Shown: piece after piece, positions 51,855-61,575 of the stretch
Position numbering within the stretch: the first letter of the stretch is position 1
Layout of the letters: the number at the start of each line of letters is the position of its first letter
Assembly: GCA_026707545.1 (NCBI GenBank)
Contig: JAPOWR010000001.1
Span: 124,001-188,000 of the forward strand
From: Acidobacteriota bacterium
Lineage (GTDB): Bacteria > Acidobacteriota > Thermoanaerobaculia > Multivoradales > Multivoraceae
Direction: 5' to 3'
DNA: 64,000 nt
Notes under the pieces: model-generated
The model's database searches: none
What the model saw: the letters and a program-made list of their open reading frames with translations, nothing else
Told to the model about the DNA's origin: nothing
Program-made: the position numbers and the translations under genes

Positions 51855-54401
51855 CTACTCGCAGGCGAACGCCTGATTGTCGGCGACTGGCTGGAACGCT
51901 TCGCCCAGCGGGCTCGTGATGACGTGTCGCCGCTGGGTCACCGGGTCGGCGACTTCCAGCTCGACCTCGACGTCGGTGAGGCCGGTGGCGTAGACCCAGT
52001 ACCTGTCGTTCTGCGAGCAGGCGTCGAGGACCTTCAGCACGATCTCGACGTTCGCCGGGTCGAAGAAGGTGAAGTAGCCGGTGTCTCCGGTCAGGTGGGT
52101 GCCGGTCGCCAGGGGGCCGTCCTCGCCGGCAGCGGTGGCGAAGCGGGCCCGGACCCGGAAGCGGCCGTCGTTGAGACAGAGGGTCGTCGTGTCCGGGACG
52201 CAATCCTCGATCGGCTCGGTTGGAGCGTCCGGCTCGTCCTCGACCGTGACCACCATGCGGCGCTCGCCAAGAACCGCGCCGCCCAGCGTGTCATGGAGTT
52301 CCAGTTCGATCGTCTCCGTGCCCTCGCCGAAGCCGTCCTCGTGCAGCCGGAGCGCGAACCTCCGGTCAGCCGAATCGCCGTGAGCCCAGGCGAGCGTGCG
52401 TGCGATCGGCTCGTAGTCGGTCCCCGCCGTGGCGGAGCCTCCGGCGGACCGCACGGAAACGGCGACCGCGCCGTCACTGCCACCGGCGCGGACGACGCTC
52501 AAGGTGATCTCGCCGTCTGTTTCGCCCGCGGTGACAGCCGGTAGGGAGAACCCAAGCGTGCCGGGATTCTGTTCCGGCAGGTCGCCCGCCAGGGAAAGGG
52601 CGACGAGTTCGGCGTCGGAGGACCCGGCGCCGACCGCGACGACGACGTACTGGCGGCCGTCCACGGTGTAGCTCATCGGGCCGCCCGAGGCTGGCGCCGG
52701 CAGCGAGACCGTGCGGAGCACTTCGCCGTTCGCGGGGTCCAGGACCGTCAGCGAGGACCGGGACCGGTTGGCGTAGAAGAGCAGATCCTGGGTGGCGAGC
52801 AGGGCCGGGGTGCCGGCGTAGCCGTTCACGCCGTCGTTTGTTCGCTGCCAGAGGATCTCGCCGCGGTCGAGGTCGTAGGCCGTGACGTGCCCCCAGGGCG
52901 GCTTCAGCAGATAGCGGTTGCCGGAGGCCCACAGGATGCCCGATTCGTACAGGTAGTAGCCGGAGATGGCGGTCCGGTAGAGGCGGATCCAGAAAGGAAC
53001 GACCCCCTGGACCGGTACGTACAGCCTCGATCGGACGGGATCGAAGGCGGCGCCGCCCCAGTTCGCGCCGCCGCCCAGGCCGGGGGAGATGACGGCGCCG
53101 CGGGTGGAAAGGGGGGTGTAGATCGGCCCCCAGTCGAGGTCGGCGAGCACTTCCTCGGCGCCGTCGCCCAGATCCTCCCGCGCGATCCCCAGCCGGTCGA
53201 AGGGCGGCGGTTTCGTCGGCCGAGGTTGAGTCAGCGCGGTCCGCTCGCCGGGCACGGTCGACTGCGGGACCGGAACCTCGTGGATCGGCCACACCGGCCT
53301 GCCGTTTCGCCGGTCGAACACGAACACCCAACCCTGCTTCGTGACCTGCGCGACCGCGGGGATCTCGCGACCGCCGACGGTGATGTCGACCAGGTTGGGC
53401 GGCGAAGGCAAGTCGAAGTCCCAGATGTCGTGATGGACGATCTGATAGTGCCAGACGCGGCGGCCGGTCCGCGCGTCGAGGCAGACGATGCTGTTCGCGA
53501 ACAGATTGTCGCCCTTGCGGTGACCGCCGTAGAAGTGGTTCGACGGGGCGCTGACCGGCAGGTAGACGTACCCGAGATCCAGGTCGGCGGTCATCGGCGG
53601 CCAGACGTTGGCGCCGCCGACCCGTTCGGCGGAGCCGTTCTCCCAGGTCGAGTAGCCGAACTGCCCGCGGCGAGGCACGGTATGGAAGGTCCACAGCAGC
53701 CTGCCGGTGCGGGCGTCGTAGCCGCGAACGTCGCCCGGCGGCCACTCGGGTTGCGGCGCCCAGTCCATGACCGAGGAGCCGACGACGATCACGTCGCCGA
53801 CGACCGTCGGCGGCGAGGTGTGGCCGTACTGGTCGGAGCGGTTGTTGAGCGAACGGATGCCGGCCGACAGGTCGACGGTGCCGCGGTTGCCGAACTCCCG
53901 CCGGGGCGTCCCGGTCGCCGGGTCGAGCGCGATCAGGCGCGCGTCGCCGGTTGCCAGGTACAGGCTCTCCGTCTCGCCGTCCGTCCACCAGGCGAGCCCA
54001 CGGTGGAGGAAGCCGTTGTTCGGAGGGCGTCCCGACTCGTAGCTCCTCGGGTCATGGACCCAGAGCTGCCTGCCGGTCGCGGCGTCGACGGCGGCCGCCT
54101 GGCTGAACGACGTGCTGGTGTAGAGGACTCCGCCCTTCATCAGCGGTGTCGCTTCGAAGGCGACGATCTCGAGACCGGCGTCGGGGTCCGCGATCGCGTT
54201 GTCGGGCGACTCCCAGCGCCAGCGGATCGCCAGATCTCCGACGTTGCCAGGGTGGATCTGGCCGAGCGGCGCGTACTTCGTGCCGCCGGCGTCGCCGCCG
54301 TACTCGCGCCACTCGCCTCCGATCGCGCCGTGCTGTCCGGCCGCCGGCGCTGCGGTCGCCGCAAGGGCGAGCAGGATCGCAGCCGGGGGCTTGCGGGTCA
54401 C
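51855..54401 (-). CDS. PQQ-dependent dehydrogenase with Calx-beta and C-terminal domain
   Basis: An 848-residue exported quinoprotein. A signal peptide (cleavage after AAGQ) is followed by an eight-bladed PQQ propeller with HHDIWDFDLPSPPNLVD, a glucose-dehydrogenase-like motif, and repeated GRxLWxF blades. A Calx-beta module (about 620-725) and a C-terminal domain of about 110 residues with several cysteines follow. There is no CxxCH heme site, so electrons must leave to another protein. It is coupled (ATGA) to the upstream PVC/cupredoxin/cytochrome gene. The substrate is likely a sugar or alcohol. Confidence 0.88.
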   Translation of the reverse strand: MTRKPPAAILLALAATAAPAAGQHGAIGGEWREYGGDAGGTKYAPLGQIHPGNVGDLAIRWRWESPDNAIADPDAGLEIVAFEATPLMKGGVLYTSTSFSQAAAVDAATGRQLWVHDPRSYESGRPPNNGFLHRGLAWWTDGETESLYLATGDARLIALDPATGTPRREFGNRGTVDLSAGIRSLNNRSDQYGHTSPPTVVGDVIVVGSSVMDWAPQPEWPPGDVRGYDARTGRLLWTFHTVPRRGQFGYSTWENGSAERVGGANVWPPMTADLDLGYVYLPVSAPSNHFYGGHRKGDNLFANSIVCLDARTGRRVWHYQIVHHDIWDFDLPSPPNLVDITVGGREIPAVAQVTKQGWVFVFDRRNGRPVWPIHEVPVPQSTVPGERTALTQPRPTKPPPFDRLGIAREDLGDGAEEVLADLDWGPIYTPLSTRGAVISPGLGGGANWGGAAFDPVRSRLYVPVQGVVPFWIRLYRTAISGYYLYESGILWASGNRYLLKPPWGHVTAYDLDRGEILWQRTNDGVNGYAGTPALLATQDLLFYANRSRSSLTVLDPANGEVLRTVSLPAPASGGPMSYTVDGRQYVVVAVGAGSSDAELVALSLAGDLPEQNPGTLGFSLPAVTAGETDGEITLSVVRAGGSDGAVAVSVRSAGGSATAGTDYEPIARTLAWAHGDSADRRFALRLHEDGFGEGTETIELELHDTLGGAVLGERRMVVTVEDEPDAPTEPIEDCVPDTTTLCLNDGRFRVRARFATAAGEDGPLATGTHLTGDTGYFTFFDPANVEIVLKVLDACSQNDRYWVYATGLTDVEVELEVADPVTQRRHVITSPLGEAFQPVADNQAFACE

Positions 54402-57400
54402 GGCGGGTGGAGCACGTAACGGATCAGATCCTGGACCTCGGACGGCTGGAGAGTGCTGAGCAGGCCGCTCGGCATGGGCGAGAGGGAGGACTCGTCGAGG
54501 CTCTCGATCTCCTCGCGCGGAATCGTCTCGACATGGTTCGGGTCGAGCGGGTTCGAGCGGATGCGGACGGCGTCCTCGCCGGCTTCAACGAGCAGACCGG
54601 AGTAGAAGCGGCCGTCGCGGGTCTCGACCAGGGTCGTGCGGTAGTCCTCGGCCACCTCGTCCGAGGGATCCAGGATGTGGCGCAGGGTGTCCAGCGCTCC
54701 GAGACGATCGCGCACGTCGTCGAGGGCCGGGCCGATCTGGCCGCCGGCGCCGCCGAGCTGGTGGCAGGTGGCGCAGCCGGCCTCGAGGAAGAGCCGCCGG
54801 CCGCGCTCGAGTTCCTCGTCGCTGGCAGGCGGAGCGGCTTCCAGCGGAGCGACGTCGGTCTCCAGCATCTCGTAGCTCCAGTCGGCGACGAAGGCGCGCT
54901 GGGGAACGTCCGGGGCGAGCCGGGGGGCGGCGTAGCGGGTGACCGCCGTGCCGTCGAGCCGCTCGACGACCCGCATCGTGCCCTTCATCAGGATCCAGTG
55001 TCCCGGGAAGGTGCAGACGAAAGGGTACAGGCCCGGTTCTCTCGGGGCGTTGAAGCTCAGGACCTCTGTTTCGCCCGGCTGGACGAGGCCGGTCCGGAAC
55101 AGGACCAGGGGCGTCTTCGGAACGTAGCCTGATGCCTCGGCGCCGGCGGGGTTGCGTTCCGCCTCCGCGTCGGCGGCGCGGCCGACCTCCTCGAGCGCCC
55201 CGGGCCTCGTGACGACGACGTTGTGCGGCATCACGTCGCTGTTCTCGAACGTGATCTCGACGGGTCCGCCGGCGCGGACCGTGAACTCCTCGAGGTCGAA
55301 CAGCATCTGGTGGGGAACGGGTCGCAGCGTGACGATTGCCGGGCCGAGATTGACGAGTTCCTCGCGCAGGTCGCGGCCGCGATCGTTGCCGGTCCGGTCG
55401 ATCAGGCGGTCGGCTATTCGCAGGCCCAGATCGTGAATGGTGCGGAACCGCGGCGAGGTGAGATCACGGGAAGCGGCGTTTCGAAGTGCCGCCAGGACCG
55501 GGACGGCAAGGGCTTCGTCGCTACCGTCCGCGGGCCAGGCGTCGGGCGCCCGGGTCGTCAGTTGCCCCAGACCTTCGAGGGCGGCCAGCCCGATCGTGGG
55601 ATCTGCCGTCAGAACCGCCAGCCGTTCGAAGCTCCGGCCGGCGTCCCTTGTGATCCCGGCCAACGTGTGCGCCGCCGCTTCGAGCACCCGTCGGCGGTCC
55701 GGTCCGCGGCGGTCGTCGAGGAGAGACGACACGAATGGATAGGCGTCGACCCGTAGCTCGGGCGGCAAAGTGGCGATGGCGTTCAGCCAGTCGATCAGTT
55801 GTTCCGATCCCGGTCGGCGCGGGAGAACGCGTCGCGGTGACGGGTCATCTGAGGCGGCCATCAGGGCGGCCATGGCGCCGCTTCGGACCTTGCCGCGGAC
55901 GCCGTCCGTCGCCAGTTCCCGCAGTGCCGGCCTTGTTGCTGCCAGGGCCGTGGTGGTGCGCTCCAGCAGGTGGAGAACGATCCGATCGGTGGTTTCCGGT
56001 TCGGGCGGGTGCACGCGGTCGAGACGGACCAGCTCGTCCATCAGCAGGGCCGCGGCGGCTTCATCGGTTTCCGCCGGTGTGGGTTCGGCCTGGCCGATCG
56101 AGGCACGGTCCGCGGCGAGGTTGGCGATCGCCCGGCGCTGGCGTTCGACGCGCGCATCGGCGCGCCGTAGCAAGGCGCGATCGGTCAGCGGATGGGCCCC
56201 GAGTTGCTCGAGATCCCGCGTGCGCAAGCGGCTGAGAAGGTACTCGCCCCTGATCGACCCGATCTCGTCAAGCAGCCGAGGCTCGCGGTCGGAAGAGAGA
56301 GCCGGCCGCCACCAGGGCTCCAGCGTGTCGACGGTCTCTTTCAGGGTGTAGTCGAGGTAGTAGTCGGTCTGCTGGTCCAGCGTCTTGAGGGCCGCCAGGG
56401 CCGCTGGCTCCGATTCCAGGTAGCTCAGACCAAGCAGCGCTTCCAGGCGGGTCCGCGGGAAGGAGTCCTCGGTGCGGGCGGCCAGGATGGCCAGGGGATC
56501 GTCCAGTTCGCGCCGCCAGAAGCGGGCGACCCGGGTCGCCGCCGCGCGAGCTCGCGGTTCGGGCGAGTCGAGCATCCGGTCGAGCAGTTCCGGTTCGACG
56601 ACGTTCAGGGTCTGGTAGAGCCACAGGGCCTCCAGGCGGTGGTGTTCCAGATCGGAGACGTTCGTGTCGTCGCCGGCGTCCAGTTCGCGGGCGTCGACGT
56701 CGTCCAGCCACGCCTCGACCGCGGCCAGCACCTCGTCGCGCGGGCGTTCCCGGAGTTCGCGGCGGACACGGTATCGGGTGCGGTCCTCGTAGCTCTCCAG
56801 CAACCGGACGAGCGCCGGCGTCGAGGCGCCCGCGATCTCGGGCGGCTCGAGCAGCGGACGCGAGCCGTGCCGCACGCGCCAGATCCGGCCGTGGTCGTGG
56901 TCGCGGCGCTCGTCCCGGAGCGAATACTGCATGTGGCCGATCAGCGGGTTGAACCAGTCGACGATGTACAGCGACCCGTCCGGTCCGAACTGCAGGTCGA
57001 CGGGCCGGAAGTTGATGTCGGTCGAATAGAGGAGAGGTTCGACCTCCTCGGAGGTGAAGCCGGAGTCCTCTTCGATCACCCGGTGCTGCTTGATGCCCTG
57101 GAAACCGATCGTGTTGTTGATCAGGAAGTTGCCCTGCGCCTCGTCCGGGAAGTGGCGCGAACTGACGATCTCGCAGCCTGACGTCGGCCGGACGATCGAG
57201 GTGAACACCTTCATCCGCCGCCGCTTCGTCGGATAGGGCGCGTTGCCGGTGATCGGGGCGCCGAAGTAGTTCGAGCCGCCGGAAGCGTCGGCGATGAAGT
57301 TCTGTCCCCAGCGGTCGAAGATGTGCCCCCACGGGTTGGCGAAGGGGTAGGAGACGAACACTTCCAGGTGGAATCGCCGCGGCTTGTAGCGGAAGACCCC

Positions 57401-58036
57401 GGCGTCGACCAGCCGCACCGGCCCGTACGGCGTCTCGACCTGGCTGTGGTGGAAGACGCCTTCCTGGAAGTAGAGCGCGCCGCCGGGTCCCCAGGTAAAG
57501 GCGGAGATCGAGTGGTGGCTGTCCTCGGTGCCGAAGCCGTGGAGGACGACTTCGTAGCGGTCGGCCACGTCGTCGCCGTCGGTGTCCTCGATGAACATGA
57601 GGTTCGGCTGCTGGGCCACGTAGACGCCGCCGTCACCCAGTTCGAAGCCGGTCGGCACGTGCAGGCCGCGGGCGAAGACGGTGTGGTGATCGGCGCGGCC
57701 GTCGCCGTCGCGATCCTCGAGAATGACGATCTTGTCGTCGGGTTCCTCGTCCGGCAGGCGCTGGGGGTAGGAGGGCATCGTCGCTACCCAGAGCCGGCCC
57801 CGGGAGTCGAAGGCGAGAGCGACCGGGTTGCCGATCGGGAAGTCCTGCTCGGAGGCGAACAGCGAGACCTCGTACCCCTCGGCGGGGTGCAGGTGTTCCA
57901 GCGCGTACGCCGGATCACGGGCTTCGTACCGCGGCTCGCCGCCGAGGTTCGGTTCCTCGTTGGTGACGTTCTGGGAGATCGCCGGACCGGAAAGGTGAGC
58001 CGCGGCAAGAAGGACGACGAGTGGGACGCGGTTCAT
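54398..58036 (-). CDS. PVC-type membrane-bound dehydrogenase fused to cupredoxin and cytochrome c
   Basis: A 1212-residue exported protein. Domain order: signal peptide; glucose/sorbosone-dehydrogenase-like propeller (45-395, with YVAQQPNLMF, VDWFNPLIGHMQ); HEAT-like helical repeats (400-840); a type-1 copper domain with His938, Cys1008, His1013 and Met1017 (CTFPGHWILM); and cytochrome c with CATCH at 1088 and a likely axial Met in SPMPSGL. It is therefore a self-contained electron relay and the best candidate acceptor of the adjoining PQQ dehydrogenase. It overlaps its neighbours by 4 bases on both sides. Confidence 0.93.
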   Translation of the reverse strand: MNRVPLVVLLAAAHLSGPAISQNVTNEEPNLGGEPRYEARDPAYALEHLHPAEGYEVSLFASEQDFPIGNPVALAFDSRGRLWVATMPSYPQRLPDEEPDDKIVILEDRDGDGRADHHTVFARGLHVPTGFELGDGGVYVAQQPNLMFIEDTDGDDVADRYEVVLHGFGTEDSHHSISAFTWGPGGALYFQEGVFHHSQVETPYGPVRLVDAGVFRYKPRRFHLEVFVSYPFANPWGHIFDRWGQNFIADASGGSNYFGAPITGNAPYPTKRRRMKVFTSIVRPTSGCEIVSSRHFPDEAQGNFLINNTIGFQGIKQHRVIEEDSGFTSEEVEPLLYSTDINFRPVDLQFGPDGSLYIVDWFNPLIGHMQYSLRDERRDHDHGRIWRVRHGSRPLLEPPEIAGASTPALVRLLESYEDRTRYRVRRELRERPRDEVLAAVEAWLDDVDARELDAGDDTNVSDLEHHRLEALWLYQTLNVVEPELLDRMLDSPEPRARAAATRVARFWRRELDDPLAILAARTEDSFPRTRLEALLGLSYLESEPAALAALKTLDQQTDYYLDYTLKETVDTLEPWWRPALSSDREPRLLDEIGSIRGEYLLSRLRTRDLEQLGAHPLTDRALLRRADARVERQRRAIANLAADRASIGQAEPTPAETDEAAAALLMDELVRLDRVHPPEPETTDRIVLHLLERTTTALAATRPALRELATDGVRGKVRSGAMAALMAASDDPSPRRVLPRRPGSEQLIDWLNAIATLPPELRVDAYPFVSSLLDDRRGPDRRRVLEAAAHTLAGITRDAGRSFERLAVLTADPTIGLAALEGLGQLTTRAPDAWPADGSDEALAVPVLAALRNAASRDLTSPRFRTIHDLGLRIADRLIDRTGNDRGRDLREELVNLGPAIVTLRPVPHQMLFDLEEFTVRAGGPVEITFENSDVMPHNVVVTRPGALEEVGRAADAEAERNPAGAEASGYVPKTPLVLFRTGLVQPGETEVLSFNAPREPGLYPFVCTFPGHWILMKGTMRVVERLDGTAVTRYAAPRLAPDVPQRAFVADWSYEMLETDVAPLEAAPPASDEELERGRRLFLEAGCATCHQLGGAGGQIGPALDDVRDRLGALDTLRHILDPSDEVAEDYRTTLVETRDGRFYSGLLVEAGEDAVRIRSNPLDPNHVETIPREEIESLDESSLSPMPSGLLSTLQPSEVQDLIRYVLHPP

Positions 58037-59196
58037 CGGTCGACGCGCTCCAATCGCCAGGTTTCGCCCGAGTGCGCAAGGTCGCGGGCCTTGTCGTCGA
58101 GTTCGCCGACCAGTTCGTCGAAGCGGGCCATCTCGGGCGGGAAGGAATGAACGCCGAAGGGCTCCTTGCGCCCGCCGTAGATGTAGTAGCCGTTCACGGC
58201 GCGGTAGCGGTCGAAGAACAGCCGGCTCTTCTGCAGCACCACGCGACGCAGGCCGTCGCCGGCCTCCACCAGCGCTGTGATGGCCGGCGTCGCCTGAATG
58301 TCGACTCCCTGCGCCCAGTCTCCATCGCTGGCCGAGGCCAGGGTCTGGTCGCCGCGCCGCAGCGCGTAGTAGCCGGGCGCCAGGCCGCGGACGCTGATCC
58401 GGAGGCGGTCCGGTATCGCATTGGGTCCAGGTGGCAGAACCGGCGGGCGGATCTCCAGTCCCGCGCCGCCTTCGGCCGAGGCGACGACCGTACCCGGCTC
58501 CGACGCGCCGAGCGCTTCGAGAAGCACCCGGGAGGCGTGCCAGTAGCCAGCCTCGTTCAGATGCACGCCGTTGACCGTCAGCGGCGCCGGCTCGCCCGCG
58601 AACGCGGCCGCGACGCCGTCGAAGATGTCGACGAAGGGCACGCCGTTCTCGTCCGCGACGGCTTCGGCCGCCTCGGTGTACACCTGCAGCTCGACGTTGC
58701 GGCGTTCGACCGCCGCCGCGTCGAGCCCGTGGCCGGACGGCAGCGCCTGTTGCGGTATGGGCGAAACGAGAGCGATGCGAGGCGGCTCGGAGCCGTTGTA
58801 GAGCTGCTTCGAGACGTGGCGGAGCAGTCTCCCGAGGTCGTTCCGGAACGCGGGCAGACCCTCATCGCCCGCGAACGACTCGTTGGCGCCGTAGAACAGG
58901 AGAACGACGTCCGCGCCCTGCGCCTCGAGATGACGGTCGACCGCGCCGAAGTCCAGCGGTCGCGGCCGCAGTGCCGTTTCGTCCGCCGACCAGGCGAGAT
59001 TGCGTACCGACAGCTCCAGGTCCGGGAAAGCGGCGAGCAGCCCGCTCTCGAAGTAGCCGAAGAGCTGGAATCTCTCGGCGAACGTGTTGCCGACCAGACA
59101 GATCTGGTCGCCGTGGCGAAGCTGGAGCGTGGAGGCTTCCGCCGCGGAGGCGCCGGCCGCGACGATTGCGAACAGGAGGGCGGACAGTTTCTTCAC
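58033..59196 (-). CDS. SGNH/GDSL-type hydrolase
   Basis: A 387-residue exported hydrolase heading the leftward oxidoreductase operon. It shows the SGNH blocks HGDQICLVGNTFAERFQ near residue 30 (the Gly/Asn-rich strand in place of a classic GDSL serine), LLFYGANESFAGD, and VNGVHLNEAGYWHAS near the end. The His in block V is preceded by Asn instead of the usual Asp. The nucleophile assignment is uncertain. GTG 59196 was chosen because VKKLSALLFAIVAAGASAA reads as a signal peptide; the frame is open further upstream. A TACGAT box lies 12 bases before it. Confidence 0.8.
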   Translation of the reverse strand: MKKLSALLFAIVAAGASAAEASTLQLRHGDQICLVGNTFAERFQLFGYFESGLLAAFPDLELSVRNLAWSADETALRPRPLDFGAVDRHLEAQGADVVLLFYGANESFAGDEGLPAFRNDLGRLLRHVSKQLYNGSEPPRIALVSPIPQQALPSGHGLDAAAVERRNVELQVYTEAAEAVADENGVPFVDIFDGVAAAFAGEPAPLTVNGVHLNEAGYWHASRVLLEALGASEPGTVVASAEGGAGLEIRPPVLPPGPNAIPDRLRISVRGLAPGYYALRRGDQTLASASDGDWAQGVDIQATPAITALVEAGDGLRRVVLQKSRLFFDRYRAVNGYYIYGGRKEPFGVHSFPPEMARFDELVGELDDKARDLAHSGETWRLERVDR

Positions 59197-59253
59197 GCGC
59201 GGTCGGTAATCGTAACAGCCGGTCGCCGCCCGCAGGCGTCCGCGCTGCTTCGA

Positions 59254-59259
59254 TAGGGT
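59254..59259 (+). promoter_or_regulatory. -10 box of the DUF885 gene, near-leaderless
   Basis: TAGGGT ends 11 bases before ATG 59271. The minus strand has TACGAT at 59209-59214 for the divergent hydrolase gene, so two promoters share a 74-base gap. Confidence 0.35.
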
Positions 59260-59270
59260 TGCCGCTTCCG

Positions 59271-61040
59271 ATGAGCAGAGGACGACTGGTGTGGATGGCC
59301 TTTGCGTTGCCGATGCTGGCCGCGTTCGTCGCCTGTGCGCCGCCCCAGGATGCGCGGGAGCAACTCTACGCATTGTTCGACGAGGAGTGGGCGGCGAGGC
59401 TCGTCGAGAGTCCGCAGTTTGCGACGAGCGTCGGCGATCACAGCCGGAACGACGAGCTGGCCGACGTCAGCCTGGAGGCGATCGAACGCCGGGTGGAACG
59501 GCGCCGCGACGTGCTGCGGCGGTTCGAGGAGATCGACGTCTCCGGGCTCAGTGCGGCGGACCGGATCAACGCGCGGATGTTCGAGCGCCAGCTTCGGAGC
59601 AGCGTGCAGGGCTTCGAGTTCGGCGGCTACGAGATGCCGCTCAACGCGGACTCCGGCTTCCACATGGGGTTCGCCCGCATGTACCGCCCGATGCCCTTCC
59701 AGACGGCGGACCACTACGACGACTACATCGCTCGGATGAGGGCGATCCCGGCCTACTTCGAGCAGCAGCAGGGCCACATGCGAGCGGGGATCGAGCGTGG
59801 CTTCACCCTGCCCCGCGTGACGCTTACGGGCTACGAGGACACGATCTCCGCTCACATCGTCGACGACCCCCGGGACAGCGCCTTCTGGGCGCCCTTTGAG
59901 GAGGTGTCGGCGTCCGTCGGGGAGATGGACCGCGAGCGGATCCTGACGGATGCCGAGGCGGCGATCACCGAGGCGGTGGTGCCGGCCTACCAGGGGTTCT
60001 ACGACTTCTTCGTCGGCGAGTACCTGCCGGGCGCCAGGGAGACCGTCGGTGCCTCCGACCTGCCGGACGGTCAGGCGTACTACGCGGAGCAGGTGCGCTG
60101 GTTCACCACGCTCGACGTGACGCCGCGGGAGGTCCACGAGATCGGCCTCAGCGAGGTCGCGCGGATCCGGGCCGAGATGGCGGAGGTGATCCGGGAGATC
60201 GGCTTCGAGGGTTCCTACGCCGAGTTCCTCGAGTTCCTGCGCAGGGACCCGCGCTTCTACCCGAAGACCGCGCAGGAGCTGCTGGAGCGGGCAGCCTGGA
60301 TCGCCAAGACGATGGACGGCAAGCTGCCGTCCCTGTTCGCGACCCTGCCGCGGGTTCCCTACACGGTCGAGCCGGTCCCCGACCACATGGCGCCGAAGTA
60401 CACCGCCGGCCGGTACGTGTCGGCCCCGTACAACAGCACGCAGCCCGGCATCTACTGGGTCAACACGTACAACCTCCCGAGCCGGCCCCTCTACGCGCTG
60501 GCGGCGCTCACCCTGCACGAGGCGGTGCCGGGTCACCATCTTCAGAACGCGCTCGCGGCCGAGATCGACGCCGGGCCGGAGTTCCGCCGCCACGACTACC
60601 TCTCGGCCTTCGGCGAAGGCTGGGGCCTGTACTCCGAGTACCTCGGGCTCGAGGCGGGCATCTACGAGGAACCGTACAGCAACTTCGGCCGCCTGACCTA
60701 CGAGATCTGGCGGGCCTGCCGGCTCGTTGTCGACACGGGCGTGCACGCCTTCGGCTGGACGCGCCAGCAGATGCTCGACTACCTTGCCGAGAACACGGCG
60801 CTCTCGCTGCACGAGGTCACGACCGAGACGGACCGCTACATCAGTTGGCCGGGCCAGGCGCTCGCCTACAAGATGGGCGAACTGAAGATCCGCGAGCTGC
60901 GGGCAAGAGCCGAGGAGGCGCTCGGCGCGGACTTCGATGTCCGTCACTTCCACGACGCAGTGCTCGCGAACGGTTCGGTGCCGCTCGACATCCTGGAGGA
61001 GTTGATCGACGCCTGGATCGAGGCGCAAGGGTCCTCGTAG
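59271..61040 (+). CDS. DUF885-type metallopeptidase, probable lipoprotein
   Basis: A 589-residue protein of the DUF885 family, which resembles M32/thermolysin-like zinc peptidases. The N-terminus MLAAFVACAPP is a short lipobox-like signal. The metal-binding motif HEAVPGHHL starts at His416, and further family blocks (GEGWGLYSEYLG, SWPGQALAYKMG) are present. Function is probably peptide degradation outside the cytoplasm. ATG 59271 was chosen because the signal peptide starts there; the frame is open from 58971. The stop is 24 bases before the next gene. Confidence 0.88.
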   Translation: MSRGRLVWMAFALPMLAAFVACAPPQDAREQLYALFDEEWAARLVESPQFATSVGDHSRNDELADVSLEAIERRVERRRDVLRRFEEIDVSGLSAADRINARMFERQLRSSVQGFEFGGYEMPLNADSGFHMGFARMYRPMPFQTADHYDDYIARMRAIPAYFEQQQGHMRAGIERGFTLPRVTLTGYEDTISAHIVDDPRDSAFWAPFEEVSASVGEMDRERILTDAEAAITEAVVPAYQGFYDFFVGEYLPGARETVGASDLPDGQAYYAEQVRWFTTLDVTPREVHEIGLSEVARIRAEMAEVIREIGFEGSYAEFLEFLRRDPRFYPKTAQELLERAAWIAKTMDGKLPSLFATLPRVPYTVEPVPDHMAPKYTAGRYVSAPYNSTQPGIYWVNTYNLPSRPLYALAALTLHEAVPGHHLQNALAAEIDAGPEFRRHDYLSAFGEGWGLYSEYLGLEAGIYEEPYSNFGRLTYEIWRACRLVVDTGVHAFGWTRQQMLDYLAENTALSLHEVTTETDRYISWPGQALAYKMGELKIRELRARAEEALGADFDVRHFHDAVLANGSVPLDILEELIDAWIEAQGSS

Positions 61041-61064
61041 CTGGATCGACTAACTGTCCGCGAC

Positions 61065-61568
61065 ATGGTCGACTTCCTGATCTGGCTGGAAGAAACTCGT
61101 CCTTCCACCTGGATGCGCGAGTCGGGTGGCGCCTTCTTCTCGAGCCTGGTGTTTCACTCGATCGGGATGGCCTTCGTGGCGGGCATCCATGTCGTGACGG
61201 ATCTGCGCGTCCTCGGAGTCGCGCCCGGGGTTCCGCTCTCGCTGATGCGACGCTACGTTCCGGTGCTGTGGGCGAGCCTGGCGGTGGTCACGGCTTCCGG
61301 GCTCCTGCTGCTGCTGGCGTACCCGGCGAAGGCGCTGACCAATCCGCTGTTCTACTTCAAGCTGGTGGCGATTGGGGTCGCGCTCTGGATCATGAGGGCG
61401 CTCCAGCGCGGCGTCCTGAGGGATTCCCTCCACGACGCGGTGCCTGTCCCGACAAGGGAGCGGCTGCTGGCGCTCGTCTCGCTCGTGCTGTGGGCCGCGG
61501 TGATCACCTCGGGCCGATTCCTGGCCTACACGGCGAAGGTCATGATGGCCTCCCATCTCCAGTACTGA
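61065..61568 (+). CDS. DUF6644-type membrane protein, first of a tandem pair
   Basis: A 167-residue integral membrane protein with four hydrophobic segments. The central block FHSIGMAFVAGIHVVTDLRVLGVAPGVPL is repeated in altered form in the next gene, so the pair arose by duplication. No catalytic or cofactor motif is evident apart from conserved His residues that could bind heme. It begins 24 bases after the DUF885 gene. Function is unknown. Confidence 0.78.
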   Translation: MVDFLIWLEETRPSTWMRESGGAFFSSLVFHSIGMAFVAGIHVVTDLRVLGVAPGVPLSLMRRYVPVLWASLAVVTASGLLLLLAYPAKALTNPLFYFKLVAIGVALWIMRALQRGVLRDSLHDAVPVPTRERLLALVSLVLWAAVITSGRFLAYTAKVMMASHLQY

Positions 61569-61575
61569 GGCGGCG

